Positions 47,545 to 58,706 of a DNA stretch of 64,000 nt are shown piece after piece. The stretch is from assembly GCF_018812025.1 (NCBI RefSeq), contig NC_063061.1, forward strand, positions 39,602,674 to 39,666,673, read 5' to 3'. How positions within the stretch are numbered: position 1 is the first letter of the stretch; each line of letters begins with the position of its first letter. Origin of the DNA: Megalobrama amblycephala (Eukaryota > Chordata > Actinopteri > Cypriniformes > Xenocyprididae). Both the position numbers and the translations under genes were made by a program. A model generated the notes under the pieces. The model saw only the letters and a program-made list of their open reading frames with translations, was not told the DNA's origin and did no database searches.

Positions 47545-48030
47545 AGCTGCTTTCTCGTGATTATTTTCTTTTTTCTCTTTGTATTCCGCTGTAATAGTAT
47601 AAAAAAGGACAACATATACTGCAAATTTGTGGTCTGTTCTCCTGATATAATTTACGATATATCCCATTAATATTCACTGGAATGATCGAAGAATCTCTTG
47701 CTTTTCTCCTCAAATCCTCACGTCTCTTTCCAGGTTTGTTTTCACAGGGAAATACAATTTATTATCAGACAAAATTACGTAAATCACTTTGAAATAATAT
47801 CACGTAATGCTTAAGTTAATAAACATTTTTGATTAAGGCAACGTATTTTACATAATACAGTTATTACTAACAAAAAAATTATACCTGTACAATTTCTGTA
47901 ACAAATGTAGCTTTTGCTCATTCTTAATCTTAGTTAATGCATTAACTAACGTTAAATAATGGGATCCTATTGTAAAGCATTACCTGTTGTTCTTTATAAT
48001 ACTTTTGCACTTTAATCTATTTAAAACATT
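47545..48030. repeat. Dispersed duplicated segment, partner at 10780-11215
   Basis: Colinear near-identity with 10780-11215 (see shared words there), with small indels such as GATCGAAGAATCTCTTG absent from the partner. Same orientation. Confidence 0.6.
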
Positions 48031-48057
48031 TTACTCTATATTTTTTTATGCATTGTT

Positions 48058-48160
48058 CAGAGGTTGCATTAGACTTTAACATTGTCTGTCATTTTGACGG
48101 ACAGGGTCGTAAAAATTTCGTCAAAATCTATTATTACCCGTCATTTTAATTTTCATATTT
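48058..48160. repeat. Left end of an older repeat
   Basis: AGAGGTTGCATTAGAC, followed by GTCTGTCATTTTGACGGACA, resembles in inverted orientation the segment ending at 55632 (GACGGATAATTTTCGGTTAA, then CGCGACCTCT). The two could be the ends of one element opened by later insertions, or two separate fragments. Confidence 0.4.
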
Positions 48161-48264
48161 TAAATATAATAACACATTTAATTGCTTTTATTTTTGTTCA
48201 CAATTTCATTTTTAATTATGAACCTACAGGACGATATAGGCTTATCCATTTTTTTTGAAGAACA

Positions 48265-49417
48265 GGGGCCGTATTCACAAAACATTTTATCTTACCACTA
48301 AGAGTTCTCCTAAATAGCAGTAAAAGTTCTTAGCTAAGAGTTTTCTCTTAAAACCTATTCACAAAGCTGCTGAGACAAACTTTTACTAAGGAATAGACTG
48401 AAGTCTTAAGCTAAGAGTAAGGGCGGGGTTGACCTCGTTGCTATGGAGTAAACACACAGTGATTGGCTGATGGGGAGGAGTCAGTGATTTAATCATAGAA
48501 ATATTGTAGAATGAGGTGTCATGTTTCCATATTAAAATAAAGGTTTTTAAATACAAATGTTGCCATATTCAAACAAATATTTTTTAATTAAAATGTTGCC
48601 ATATTCAAATAAAGGTTTTAAAATGTAGGCTAAGTGTCACTAATTAAACTAATATAGTAAATTGTCCACCTCTTGGATGTCTGCATCTCAAGAGAATGCA
48701 AAATGCAAACGACAAATTATGTTTTATAAACAAAGTTTGGGAGAAACATTCAAATGGTCTTTCTAATCAGCTCGAGAGGAGGAATACACAGACGAGAGCC
48801 GACTCGCTTATAGTTACTTTGACAGTTTTCTGTATCCCTCTGCCACCCCACTCTCGGAGAACGGGAAGAACTTTGGGTTTGGGCTAAATTCTAAGCTCAG
48901 AGCCCTTGATCCCCTTGGACAGCACACCAAATACGCTTATTTTTATTTTATTTTTTATTTTTTTACTCTATCCAATCATTTGTAAGTGTGAACTCATGAA
49001 AACCACTGCCACAGGTAATCGGACAATATTTATTTATTTGTTAAAGATTTTTTTTTTTTTTTTTTGGTGTCTCATCGTAGATTCAAATTTATAAATCAAA
49101 ATATATTGCATTTATGAAGAAAAAGTTCAGCACCTAAGGCTCTATCGCTATTGTCTCAATGGTGTACAGTGTCTTTGGGTGGATTAGGACTGTTTGTGAT
49201 TTGGTCTTAGTGATTTAGGAGTCCTCTTGACTACTCCTAACGTTTCACAGATTTAGGAGCTAGTTTTAGCGCTAAAATGTTTTGTGAAATACTCTTAGAG
49301 CAAAAATTTAGGACTCCTAAAATTAGGACTGACACACCCATTATTTTTAAGAGTTTCTCTTAAATCGGCAAGTAAGGAGCTACTTTTAGCCTTAAGATGT
49401 TTTGTGAATACGGCCCC
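48265..49417. mobile_element. Foldback element, PIF/Harbinger-like MITE candidate
   Basis: The left terminus GGGGCCGTATTCACAAAA is matched by the complement at the right (TTTTGTGAATACGGCCCC). Both arms are built from TCTTAG/CTAAGA words (CTTAGCTAAGAG, GACTCCTAAAATTAGGAC). The termini resemble those of the element at 16876-18080. T-runs lie at about 48953 and 49048. No transposase; the plus frames at 48696-49094 show no domain. Confidence 0.7.
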
Positions 49418-49471
49418 AGATTAACAGATTAGACTGCGTAACTTTTCATGTTCAATACCACACCCTGGAGC

Positions 49472-49930
49472 TGTTACAATAGGACCAGCCAGGAGACAGG
49501 AGATAGGTTAACAGGTAGTTTATTGAACACAAGCAGAGGATATTGGTGACAACAGGTGAGTAAGCAGATGCAAGTTCGTGACCGATGAATAGTATGGGGA
49601 ATGATACTGTCCTTTTGCGGTTGCAGGGTGACAATGGAGAATGATGCTGAATGGAGACGATGACTGCAGACAACACTTCACACCAGACTGGAGACGAAGA
49701 GAGGAACTTGGATACAAGGAAGACAGGTAAGTAGCGAAGAGAGTCCTTGAGGTAAGCATTCAGGTAAGTCCTTAGATGCAAACGAGACCAGACAATGTGA
49801 CTGTTTGTGTGAGTGTCTTAAATAGTGCTGGTGATGCGAGTGCTGATGAGGTGCAGGTGACGGTGATTAGTATTCCGGAGATGGTGTGCGCTGTGATTGG
49901 ACGGTGCTGGAGCCTGGCGTGTCTGTGACA
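49472..49930 (-). repeat. 3' LTR of the chromovirus
   Basis: Begins TGTTACAATAGGACCAGCCA and ends GTCTGTGACA on the plus strand. The adjoining GTACCCCCCCCTCC (minus strand GGAGGGGGGGGTAC) is the likely polypurine tract. Confidence 0.9.
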
Positions 49931-51474
49931 GTACCCCCCCCTCCACGGCCCGCTCCTGAGGGCCGCGGACCCCGACGTTGTGGCGGTCTACCTCTTCCAC
50001 GAGGTGCAGGTCTGTTGGGATGTGTCGAGTGGAAGGTATCCAGCAGGTTGGCATCTAGGATGTCATTGCGTGGTACCCAGGAATGTTCTTCAGGGCCATA
50101 GCCCTCCCAGTCCACGAGGTATTCGAGTTGTCCGCCACGACGCCGGGAGTCCAGGATCTCTCGCACCTCGTATGCAGCTCCATCGTCCAGTATGAGTGGA
50201 AGGGGGGGCTCGGCTTCGGTCACACCAGGCTCTGTGGGGAGAGGAACAGAAGGGTGGTGAGGCTTTAATAGTGACACATGGAAAGTTGGGTGAATACGAT
50301 ACTCAGGTGGTAACTGTAACTTATAGGTGACTGGGTTGACCTGCTCCGTGATGGTGAATGGGCCAATGAATCTGGGACTCAGCTTACGGCAGGGTAGGCG
50401 CATGCGGGTATCTCTGGTGGACAACCAGACCTTCTGTCCGGGCTGGTAAGCAGAGGCTTCGGAACATCGTAGATCCGCGGTCATCCTGCGCCTACGAAGA
50501 GCCCGTTGTAGCTGGTGATGGGCTGAGTCCCAGACCCTCTCGCTCTCTTGGAACCGGTAATCTACTGATGGCATGTCTGATGGTTCCCCGGACCAGGGGA
50601 ACAGTGGGGGTTGGTAGCCGAGTACGCACTGGAAAGGTGTCAGGCCGGTGGTCGTTTGTCGGAGGGAGTTTTGTGCGTACTCAGCCCAACCCAGATACTG
50701 GTTCCAAGAGTTCTGGTGGCCGTGGCAGAAGGTACGGAGGAATCGCCCGATTTCTTGGATTTTCCACTCTGTCTGCCCGTTCGACTGCGGATGGTATCCC
50801 GAGGAGAGGCTCACGGTCACACCTAGGAGTGAGAAGAAGGCTTTCCATACCCGTGAGATGAATTGGGGTCCTCTGTCGGACACGATGTCTTTGGGGATTC
50901 CGTAGTATCTGAAGATGTTATTGAACATGATTTCCGCGGTTTCCATGGCTGTGGGCAAGCCTCTTAGAGGGATGAGTCGGCAGGATTTGGAGAACCTGTC
51001 CACGACTAGGAAGATGCATGTGAATCCATTGGAGGCTGGGAGATCTGTGACAAAGTCTACTCCTAGGTGTGACCAGGGTCGGTTGGGAACGGGTAGAGGA
51101 AGAAGCTTGCCGGATGGTAAATGGTGTGGACTTTTAGAAATGGCACATTCCTTGCATCTCTGCACGTACCTTCTGACGTCGGTAGCCATATTGGGCCACC
51201 AGAAGTGTTCCCTCAGCAGCGAGAGGGTTTCATTGACCCCCGGGTGGCCAGTGCCTAGTGAGGAGTGTGCCGAGTGGATCAGTGGAGTGCGCCGTGTCCT
51301 GGTGATATATTGCAAGCCCTGGGGGCAACCCAGCGGAGTGTTGGTGGAGGCATTGGAAGAGGGAAGAGTCTCTTGAGACCAGGAGATGGGACTGACGATC
51401 ATTTGTTCAGGTAGGATGGGCTCGGGTTCTTCGGCATTTTCATCTGGAGCATGGATACGTGACAGAGCATCTGC
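49867..51474 (-). pseudogene. pol: Integrase and chromodomain part of the chromovirus Pol
   Basis: A frame of about 511 residues remains open downstream of a stop at 51475-51477. Integrase zinc region: H46, H53, C83 and C86 (AHSSLGTGHPG; RCKECAISK). Catalytic D116 (GVDFVTD), D176 (VSDRGPQF) and E212 (SNGQTEWK) remain. A chromodomain at about 411-462 (YEVREILDSRRRGGQLEYLV, DWEGYG, HSWVP) keeps the aromatic residues that bind methylated histone H3 in this class, which directs insertion. The frame ends inside the 3' LTR. Cut off from RT by the stop, hence called a pseudogene. Confidence 0.9.
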
Positions 51475-52619
51475 TTAGACGTTTCTGGAGCCTGGACGGT
51501 AGGAAATGGTGAAGTTAAAACGTGTGAAGAAAAGAGCCCAACGGGCCTGTCTGGGATTGAGTCTTCTGGCGGCTCGGAGGTACTCCAGGTTCTTGTGATC
51601 GGTTAAGACCAGGAAAGGGTGTCGGGCTCCCTCTAACCAATGCCTCCACTCCTCGAGGGCCAGTTTGACAGCTAAGAGTTCTCGGTTGCCAATGAGCCTC
51701 CGCCGGGTTGAGCTTGCGGGACAAGGCGGCACATTGATTGGAGTCGGCTCGGGTTCCCCTGCTGCTGCTGTGACAATACCGCTCCAACTCCGGTGGTTGA
51801 GGCGTCGACTTCTACGATGAAGGCCTTGTCAGGATCAGGGTGTACCAGGAGTGGAGTGGTCGTGAAGGCTTGTTTCAAGGTGTTGAATGCTTCTGTGGCT
51901 GCAGGTGTCCAGGACAGAGACTTGGGCTTGTTGCGGAGGAGGCTTGTGAGTGGGCTGGTTATGGAACTGTAATTTTGGACGAATCTTCTATAAAAGTTGG
52001 TGAAGCCGAGGAAACGCTGGAGCTCTTTTACTGTAGTGGGAGTTGGCCAGTCTTTGATGGCAGCCACCTTCCCCTCGTCCATCCGGATGCCACTCTGGTC
52101 GATGTTATAACCAAGGAACTGCACTGAGGACTGGTGGAAGGAGCATTTCTTGGCTTTGAGGAAGAGCTGGAAGTCTCTCAGGTGTTGCAGGACCTCCGCA
52201 ACGTGGCGTTGATGGTCGGCCATACTCCAGGAGTAGATCAAGATGTCATCTATGTATACCAGCACGAACTTGTGGAGGAACTCCCGGAGCACCTCGTGGA
52301 TGAAGTCTTGGAAGACGGAGGGGGCGTTGACCAGGCCATACGGCATTACCAGATATTCGTAATGGCCGGTGTGCGTGACGAAGGCGGTCTTCCACTTGTC
52401 CCCCTCACGTATCCGGACGAGATTGTAGGCGCTGCGGAGGTCCAACTTGGTGAACACAGTGGCACCGCGGACGTGTTCCAGGGCAGCTGGGACGAGAGGA
52501 AGGGGGTATCTGAACTTGACGGTTACGGAGTTGAAAGCCCGGTAGTCAATGCATGGCCGCAAGCCTCGGTCCTTTTTAGCCACGAAGAAGAAGCTAGAAG
52601 CAGCAGGGGAAGTTGATGG
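51475..52619 (-). pseudogene. pol: Reverse transcriptase and RNase H part of the chromovirus Pol
   Basis: RT motifs are clear: [43 protein letters not shown] and the catalytic VYIDD (residues 109-113 of the open segment). RNase H starts with [16 protein letters not shown] and then breaks. Between about 51800 and 51670 the coding sequence moves through three frames, showing small indels, and resumes with [15 protein letters not shown]. It ends at a stop codon at 51475-51477 before ADALSR. Non-functional. Confidence 0.9.
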
Positions 52620-54060
52620 TCAGATGTATCCCTGAGCCAGCGCCTCCTCGATGTAATCCACCATGGCCTTCTCCTCCGGGATGGATAAGGGGTAGATCTT
52701 ACCCCTTGGCACTGACACACCCGGAAGCAGGTCGATGGCGCAGTCCCATGGCCGTTGTGGAGGCAGCTTGGAGGCTCTCTTGGGGCAGAATACGTCGCTG
52801 AATGGGGCACAGCAGGACGGGATGTCCACGGATCGTTTCTCGAGGGGACACTCAATGGATGTGGCACAGACAGGTAGGGAGTCGGAGCATGGAGACTTGG
52901 GTACAGGTAGGATGGAGAAACATTTCGGAAAGCAGGTGTCGCCCCACTTCAGGACTTCTCCAGTTTTCCAAGAGAGGATGGGATTGTGCTGCTGCAACCA
53001 CGGGCGCCCTAGAATCACGTCAGCAGTGGAACCCTCCAGAACCAGCATTTGAATGTCCTCGATATGCAGCACTCCGATTTGCAGTTGAACTGGTTCCGTA
53101 ATACGACTGACGTGTCTTCTACTCACAGGTTTGCCTGTTATTGAGTGGATCTGGTAGGTGGATGGCGTGTTCTTGGTCTTGATATTGAGCTGACAACAGA
53201 GGGCGCCAGAGATGAAGTTTCCCGCTGACCCAGAATCAAGGAGGGCGGATACTGTAAGAGAAACATCGGCAGCAGTAAGAGTTATAGTCATGGTGAGTGG
53301 TTTATGCGTCTGGAGAGTAGAGATAATGGCACTCACCATGGGGCGTGGAGGACGTGTTGGGCATGAGGAGAGTACATGCCCCGGTAATCCGCAATATAAA
53401 CAAAGATTCTGGGTCAGCCTTCTCTGTCTTTCAGCAGGGGTCAGCCGTGAAGATTCTACTTGCATGGGTTCATGAGCTGGTTCTGGGGCGCTGACGGATT
53501 CTGGTCGGCAGAGGAAGGTATTGTGAAGAGCCTGACCCTGGTGCTCTTCGAGACATGACTGCATACGAGTGGCGAAGCGTATTGACAGTTGGATGAAGCG
53601 TTCAAGCCTGATGGTGTCCTCGTATGCAGCGAGATGCAACCGCACTCGAGGATCCAATCCTTGACGGTATGACGTCAGCAGTGCTTGTTCGTTCCATCCA
53701 CTCTTGGCGGCGAGGGTCCTGAACTGAAGAGCATATTCGTTAACTGACATCCTCCCTTTTTTTAAAAAATATAGTTTCTCACCGATAGACGAGTCCCAGG
53801 ATGGTTTTCCAAATACTTCCCGGAAGTGTTCTATGAAGCCAGAATATGTCTGCGTCACGGGATTATTCAGGGACCAGATGGAATCAGCCCACTGTAAAGC
53901 TCTACCAGAAAGTTGTGAAATGAGAAACGCTACCTTTGAGTAGTCAGTGGGGAACAAGTGCGGTTGCATCTCCAGGGTCAGGGAAACTTGCAGGAGGAAT
54001 CCGTTGCAGTCCTCCGCCGAACCAGAGTAGGGCGCCAGTTTGGCCAGACGGGTAGTGAAT
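52620..54060 (-). pseudogene. gag: Gag and protease part of the chromovirus
   Basis: 449 residues are open from 53969 (MQPHLFPTDYSKVAFLISQL), and the frame continues upstream through FLLQVSLTLE. It has a capsid region, a CCHC knuckle CLYCGLPGHVLSSC (residues 190-203) and a protease motif LLDSGSAGNF (D245). It ends at TGA (52620-52622) just after EEALAQGYI, within the protease-RT linker; a C-to-T change at a CpG would explain it. The Gag N-terminus (about 54060-54190) lies in another frame. Confidence 0.88.
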
Positions 54061-54223
54061 GAGAGGTGACGGTGGATGCGGAAGTGATGGCGGGAGCTGG
54101 AGCTGGTGGTGGCGTTGGTTGCACGTTGAAAGTGCAGCGAAAAGCATCCACCAAATCCTGGAAGGGGTCTGAGTGATCTGGAGGGGTCTCATGCTTGTGT
54201 TCCGCTGTTATGGTCCGGTCTTC

Positions 54224-54679
54224 TGTTACAATAGGACCAGCCAGGAGATAGGCTAACAGGTAGTTTATTGAACACAAGCAGAGGATATTGGTGACAACAG
54301 GTGAGTAAGCAGATGCAAGTTTGTGACAGATGAATAGTATGGAGAATGATACTGTCCTTTCGCGGTTGCAGGGTGACAATGGAGAATGATACTTGCTGAA
54401 TGGAGTCGATGACTGCAGACAACACTTCACACCAGACTGGAGACGAAGAGAGGAACTTGGATACAAGGAAGACAGGTAAGTAGCGAAGAGAGTCCTTGAG
54501 GTAAGCATTCAGGTAAGTCCTTAGATGCAAACGAGACCAGACAATGTGACTGTTTGTGTGAGTGTCTTAAATAGTGCTGGTGATGCGAGTGCTGATGAGG
54601 TGCAGGTGACGGTGATTAGTATTCCGGAGATGGTGTGTGCTGTGATTGGACGGTGCTGGAGCCTGGCATGTCTGTGAAA
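54224..54679 (-). repeat. 5' LTR of the chromovirus
   Basis: Matches 49472-49930 with several differences. Ends GTCTGTGAAA instead of GTCTGTGACA. No tRNA-complementary site starting TGG is obvious beside it, so the primer mechanism is unclear. Confidence 0.9.
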
Positions 54680-54684
54680 GCAGC

Positions 54685-55632
54685 AGTGTTGGGCACCTTA
54701 CTTTAAAAAAGTAATTAGTTATAGTTACTAGTTACTTTTCACAAATAGTAACGCAGTTTGTAAATGAGTTACATCATTATAAAAGTAACTAATTACCAGG
54801 GAAAGTAACTATTTCAATTAATTTTAAACAATGTTTCATCAACCAATTGCCTGGATGTAATAAATAAGAAGCAAATATAGCAGAACATATAACCATGACA
54901 TGGAGGCGCGGATGCGATCACTGGCGCGTAAACTGGAGTGCGTCTTACATGAATGAACCGAAACTCCGCGTATAGGCTGCTTGCCTCAGAGACATGAGAA
55001 AAATACCGAATGAAATGTGCATTCTCTCTCTAGGCGCGTCCACTATGAGGAGATGACAAGAGTCAGTATGTCAACTTCATCTTTGCAGCCGACACTGATT
55101 CAGAAAACATTACTTTATTAATAAACCAATTAAAATATCTCCTTGCTGTTTTAGTCACATTCAGACCAATATCGATTTGTAAATCCCAGTCGATCTTTTT
55201 GGCTATATGCTGTTTTCAGTTGATGAATAAACAGTAGGCTACATAGTGCGCCTCCCATCCAATAAATCGCAATAGGCTTAAAGATTTGTGTTGCTTTTGA
55301 TATGGACAAAGTCTCATATTTCAAATTTTGTCCATTTCATTAAGAAATTCAAGCAATAAATACCGTTTTGGCGCTCTTTAATGTGGCGTGGTAGATCGTT
55401 AGCTTCTGGGCACTCGCCTGTGCGTTAATTTAATTTTTGTTCTGGATCCAGTGCTCTGCTGCTACACTGGGGCGCACTCGCCACCAACTGGACAGAATTA
55501 CAGTTACAATTTACAACAGATCACCCTCAGTGTAATCTGTCAATGTGACGGACGGCCTTCAGATTTTTCCGTCGTTGATAAAAAAAATTCTGTCAATGAC
55601 GGATAATTTTCGGTTAACGCGACCTCTGGTAT
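54685..55632. repeat. Dispersed repeats beside the chromovirus
   Basis: 54690-54830 carries AAGTAATTAGTTATAGTTAC and AAAGTAACTAATTACCAGGG, typical of a widespread fish repeat made of GTTACTAGTTAC words. 55490-55632 ends GTTAACGCGACCTCT and pairs in inverted orientation with 48058-48160. No coding frame. Confidence 0.55.
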
Positions 55633-56371
55633 TGTTATTGTATTTAAATGTTCAGAGTTCTTTTCTTTATAAGAGAGTTCTTAAACCTGTTATACTATGA
55701 CAACACTTTTTTGCAACTTATTTCAATATCGTGATAATACCGTATACCGTGATAGAAGCGTCAGCAACTATAGCAACATGAAAATTTGATACGCCACATT
55801 CCTAGTATCATTATACACGCCCGCTGAAGCGCTACATTTTAATATATCCTCACTTTACAACTAGAAACACCTAAAATACTTAGTGAACTGAAGACATAAA
55901 GTTTGTTTGTACAGTACGTATGAATTTGTGTTTACTGACACACCAGTGTGTGATAGTGAAAGTGCAGCGGCAGTGCAGGATTGAGACTCTGACCTGAGGA
56001 AGAAACTGTTCATAAGGGTACATTACACGACAATGATGTCTATTGGCAATGTCACTTTGTAAAGAAACTACATGCCTATAGACTGAACACGTGCACCTGA
56101 CGTCACTGTCTTCACAGATTCATGTTTTTGTAGTTGACACAGAGGTAGTAACGTTATTTTTTTCAAAAACTTAAACTTTGAGAATCAGAAAGTTTGCATT
56201 TTCAAAAGTTTGCATTTCCAGGCCCCCAAAACGGCACTGTCAAAACGCATTAAAGTTTTAGCTGAAAATGGTGTAGTGAAAACTCAATCTGTTTTTTGGT
56301 CAGTAGTCTGTAAAAGCTTCCAGGAGATAGGGGTGTAGTCTGTGATGATGAAGATGATGTTCAGGTCTTCA
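55633..56371. other. Unassigned sequence
   Basis: Contains CpG-bearing fragments that may be old transposon pieces (TCGTGATAATACCGTATACC near 55730). No exon with both splice signals seen. Confidence 0.4.
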
Positions 56372-56481
56372 TCAGTGATGTTGTGTGTTCTTGAGATCAT
56401 GATGAAGGTTTTGATGTGAGAATCTCTCCTCAGTTTTGACATCAGAATCAATCTTTACAGGATCATCTGGATCACATGACA
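56372..56481 (-). CDS. Last coding exon of a minus-strand family member
   Basis: A TTTCTAG acceptor abuts 56481. Taking one base from the upstream exon, the frame reads SCDPDDPVKIDSDVKTEERF and then SHQNLHHDLKNTQHH to a stop at 56372. The phase agrees exactly with the exon at 56714-56888, and the frame is shared with the copies at 10396 and 21348. Polar C-terminal tail without a known motif. Confidence 0.55.
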
Positions 56482-56713
56482 CTAGAAATCACAAACATAT
56501 ATCAGATTATCTCATTGTTTTGGGTTTGTTTTTATGTTCTCAGTCTATAACACTTTCTGTCAATTAAACACAATCACACATCTGTGAACTTTCAGTAAGT
56601 TATAGATTCAATATTCAGACTGCAGAAAGTGATGAATCTCTCTGAATGTGCCGTGAAGAGTAAAAAAGATTATAGTAAATCTATAGCAAGTTCAGTAATG
56701 ATCAAACACTTAC
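56482..56713. other. Intron, paralogous to 11757-11930 and 21483-21680
   Basis: Shares CAGTCTATAACACTTTCTGT-like and GTCAATTAAACACAATCACA segments with the other two copies in the same position between tail exons. Confidence 0.55.
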
Positions 56714-56888
56714 AGCTTGGCTTTATCATGTCCATACTGTCACATCTCTCACGTGTCTGTCCTCTTTTCTCTTGTGATCCACTGGTTTGTGTCTCCATTT
56801 CTCTCTCTGTCTTCTTGTTTTCTGCTGCTCTGTGATTTCTGAGGCTCCAGCAGTTTTCTGGATGTGTGATTTTCTTTCTCCACTCCAT
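56714..56888 (-). CDS. Penultimate exon of the minus-strand family member
   Basis: An acceptor GATTGAACAGATTCAG and a CCAAGCT|GTAAGTG donor flank 175 nt, open throughout in the frame MEWRKKITHPENCWSLRNHR ... METQTSGSQEKRGQTRERCD. The second half matches the exon at 11935-12090 at protein level; the first half differs by frame. Charged, possibly cytoplasmic. With 56372-56481 it forms the best-supported host exon pair in the window. Gene identity unknown. Confidence 0.55.
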
Positions 56889-56929
56889 CTGAATCTGTTC
56901 AATCACACAGAAGACAGTTTTTTTTTAAA

Positions 56930-57321
56930 AGATTAATTCACTTTCAAATGAAAATTACACCAAGCTTTACTCACCCTCAAGCCATCCTAGGTGATTATGA
57001 CTTTCTTCTTTCTGATGAACACAATCTGAGTTATATTAATAAATATCCTGACGCATCTGAGCTTTATAATGGCAGTGAGTATGAACTGAAGAAAGTGTTT
57101 CCATCCATCATAAACGTACTCCACATGGCTCTGGAAGGTTAATAAAGGCCCTCTGAAGCCAAGTAATGCATTTGTGTGAAAAAATATCCATATTTAACAA
57201 GTTATGAAGTAAATTAACTGGTGTCACATCGGTTAAGCTTTATCTGTAAGTTGAACAGGGAAGGCGTAGGACGTAGCGTAAGCATTTTGAACTGCAAGAG
57301 TTTTACACTTTAAACTTTAAA
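56930..57321. repeat. Dispersed DNA repeat fragment
   Basis: AATGAAAATTACACCAAGCT, ACTCACCCTC and TATGACTTTCTTCTTTCTGA belong to a repeat also present in reverse at about 60940-61095 (GAGGGTGAGTAA; TCATCAGAAAGAAGAAAGTC). No gene. Confidence 0.6.
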
Positions 57322-57469
57322 ATGGACTTTCATCTGACCTTTGAGGACCACATCAAACATCTGTGTAAGACCTCTTTCTTCCACCCAAGGAACATCGCCA
57401 CATGCTCATTCTTGCAGATGCAGAACAGCTTGTCCACACCTTTGTCTCCTCCAGACTATTGCAATGCGC
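57322..57469 (+). pseudogene. LINE reverse-transcriptase fragment, 5' side of a split copy
   Basis: The translation MDFHLTFEDHIKHLCKTSFF ... PPDYCNAL resembles the C-terminal RT region of L2/CR1-type LINEs (from memory, a DYCNALL motif). It continues after the insertion at 60588 with LLIGI and YIQNSAVRIL. Frameshifts make it dead. Confidence 0.7.
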
Positions 57470-58580
57470 TGTAACGTCTGTACAAGAATCAGTCTTAGCC
57501 AACCAACTTTGGAATTTTCAGAATGCTTTTAGCCTCCTGAACTGTGCATGAAAATCACGAATCGGCTCTGGCCGGTCTAAGAAAGACGGGCACTTTGGCA
57601 CTTTTGTGGACCCGCTGACGTTAAACGGAGAACCCCATCACCAGCTCTGGAGACTTCACAGGAGTCCCTCATGTGGCTACATTCCAGAACAGCCAAAACC
57701 CAATACGCACACACAGAAACACACACACAAACACGCTTAGAGATTGTATGTACAGTTATTCTCAAAATATGACTGTGCCAAAATGTACCTGTTGTGTATG
57801 TCAAGTGCATGTATGTATCTCTAGTGTTTAAATTTAGTTTAAATGACTGTAGTTGGGTTAATTTTCATGTTAAACGATAGTATTAGAGTATAAAATGTAT
57901 TTTCCTTAAATGCTTTTGGCCATCTGGCAAGTTTGGTTTCGTTGTAAAGCTCTCTTTATGCCTTATTCATCAATGTATGTCACATTACTGTAAAATGCAT
58001 TGTTCTATTTTTAATGTTGCTGTGAAGAAAGTACAATCCGATCTGATACCTCATAAATTATGCAAATCAAGCCACAAGACAAAGAAAAGTTTTGCCCACG
58101 CAGCTTTTGGCTCTTTCACCCAAGGAGGCGTGTTGGCTTGTTTTTCCTTAAAAGACAACAACGTGCAATTTTTGCATTGTCCTCGATTGTCTCTCGATTG
58201 TCCCTGAATTGTCCATCGCCCTCTCGTGCACAGACGTCTCGGCGACGTGCTTCCATCACGCGCTCATCTTTTTTCGGGACCACCATCTCCGGCGAAACTA
58301 ACTTTCAAGTCTTCAGGTCAAATCCTCCCGCGGAAAAGGAAGAAGTCAACGAACTACAGCCGCACTGAACCATCACCTGTGTCTTCTGAAACTCAGCACA
58401 AACTAATGCACAGACCATTTCTCTATCTTAGATGCGATACATCTAATACGATCTAATTAAACTGATTTCTCTGCTGGCGCTCAAGGACTGTTAGTAAGTT
58501 TTGCTACTTGTCTTCTCTTTCCCTTTCTTTACTTTCGCTTCTGTATATATGTATATTCTGTGTATTTTTAGCTGTATAAC

Positions 58581-58666
58581 CAGGCACGTGCACACATAGA
58601 CATAAAAGGGGCTTGAGCACCTGCCCTTTTTCTTCCTCGAGAGAAAGTGGCCTTTTTTCTGGGGTG

Positions 58667-58706
<40 letters not shown>

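Larger units (their letters stand above)
49472..54679 (-). mobile_element. Decayed chromodomain-containing Ty3/Gypsy element (chromovirus)
   Basis: LTRs at 49472-49930 and 54224-54679 flank gag-pol on the minus strand. The flanks GGAGC (49467-49471) and GCAGC (54680-54684) are a probable 5-bp target duplication with one mismatch. LTRs differ by several substitutions and small indels, including a duplicated GGAGACA-like stretch in the left LTR. Coding regions contain at least two stops and several frame changes, so it cannot move on its own. It is older than the Gypsy element at 39.7-47.1 kb. Confidence 0.93.

Noticed and set aside
49886..53475. Plus-strand frames across 49.9-53.5 kb
   Set aside because: Antisense shadows of the chromovirus genes.
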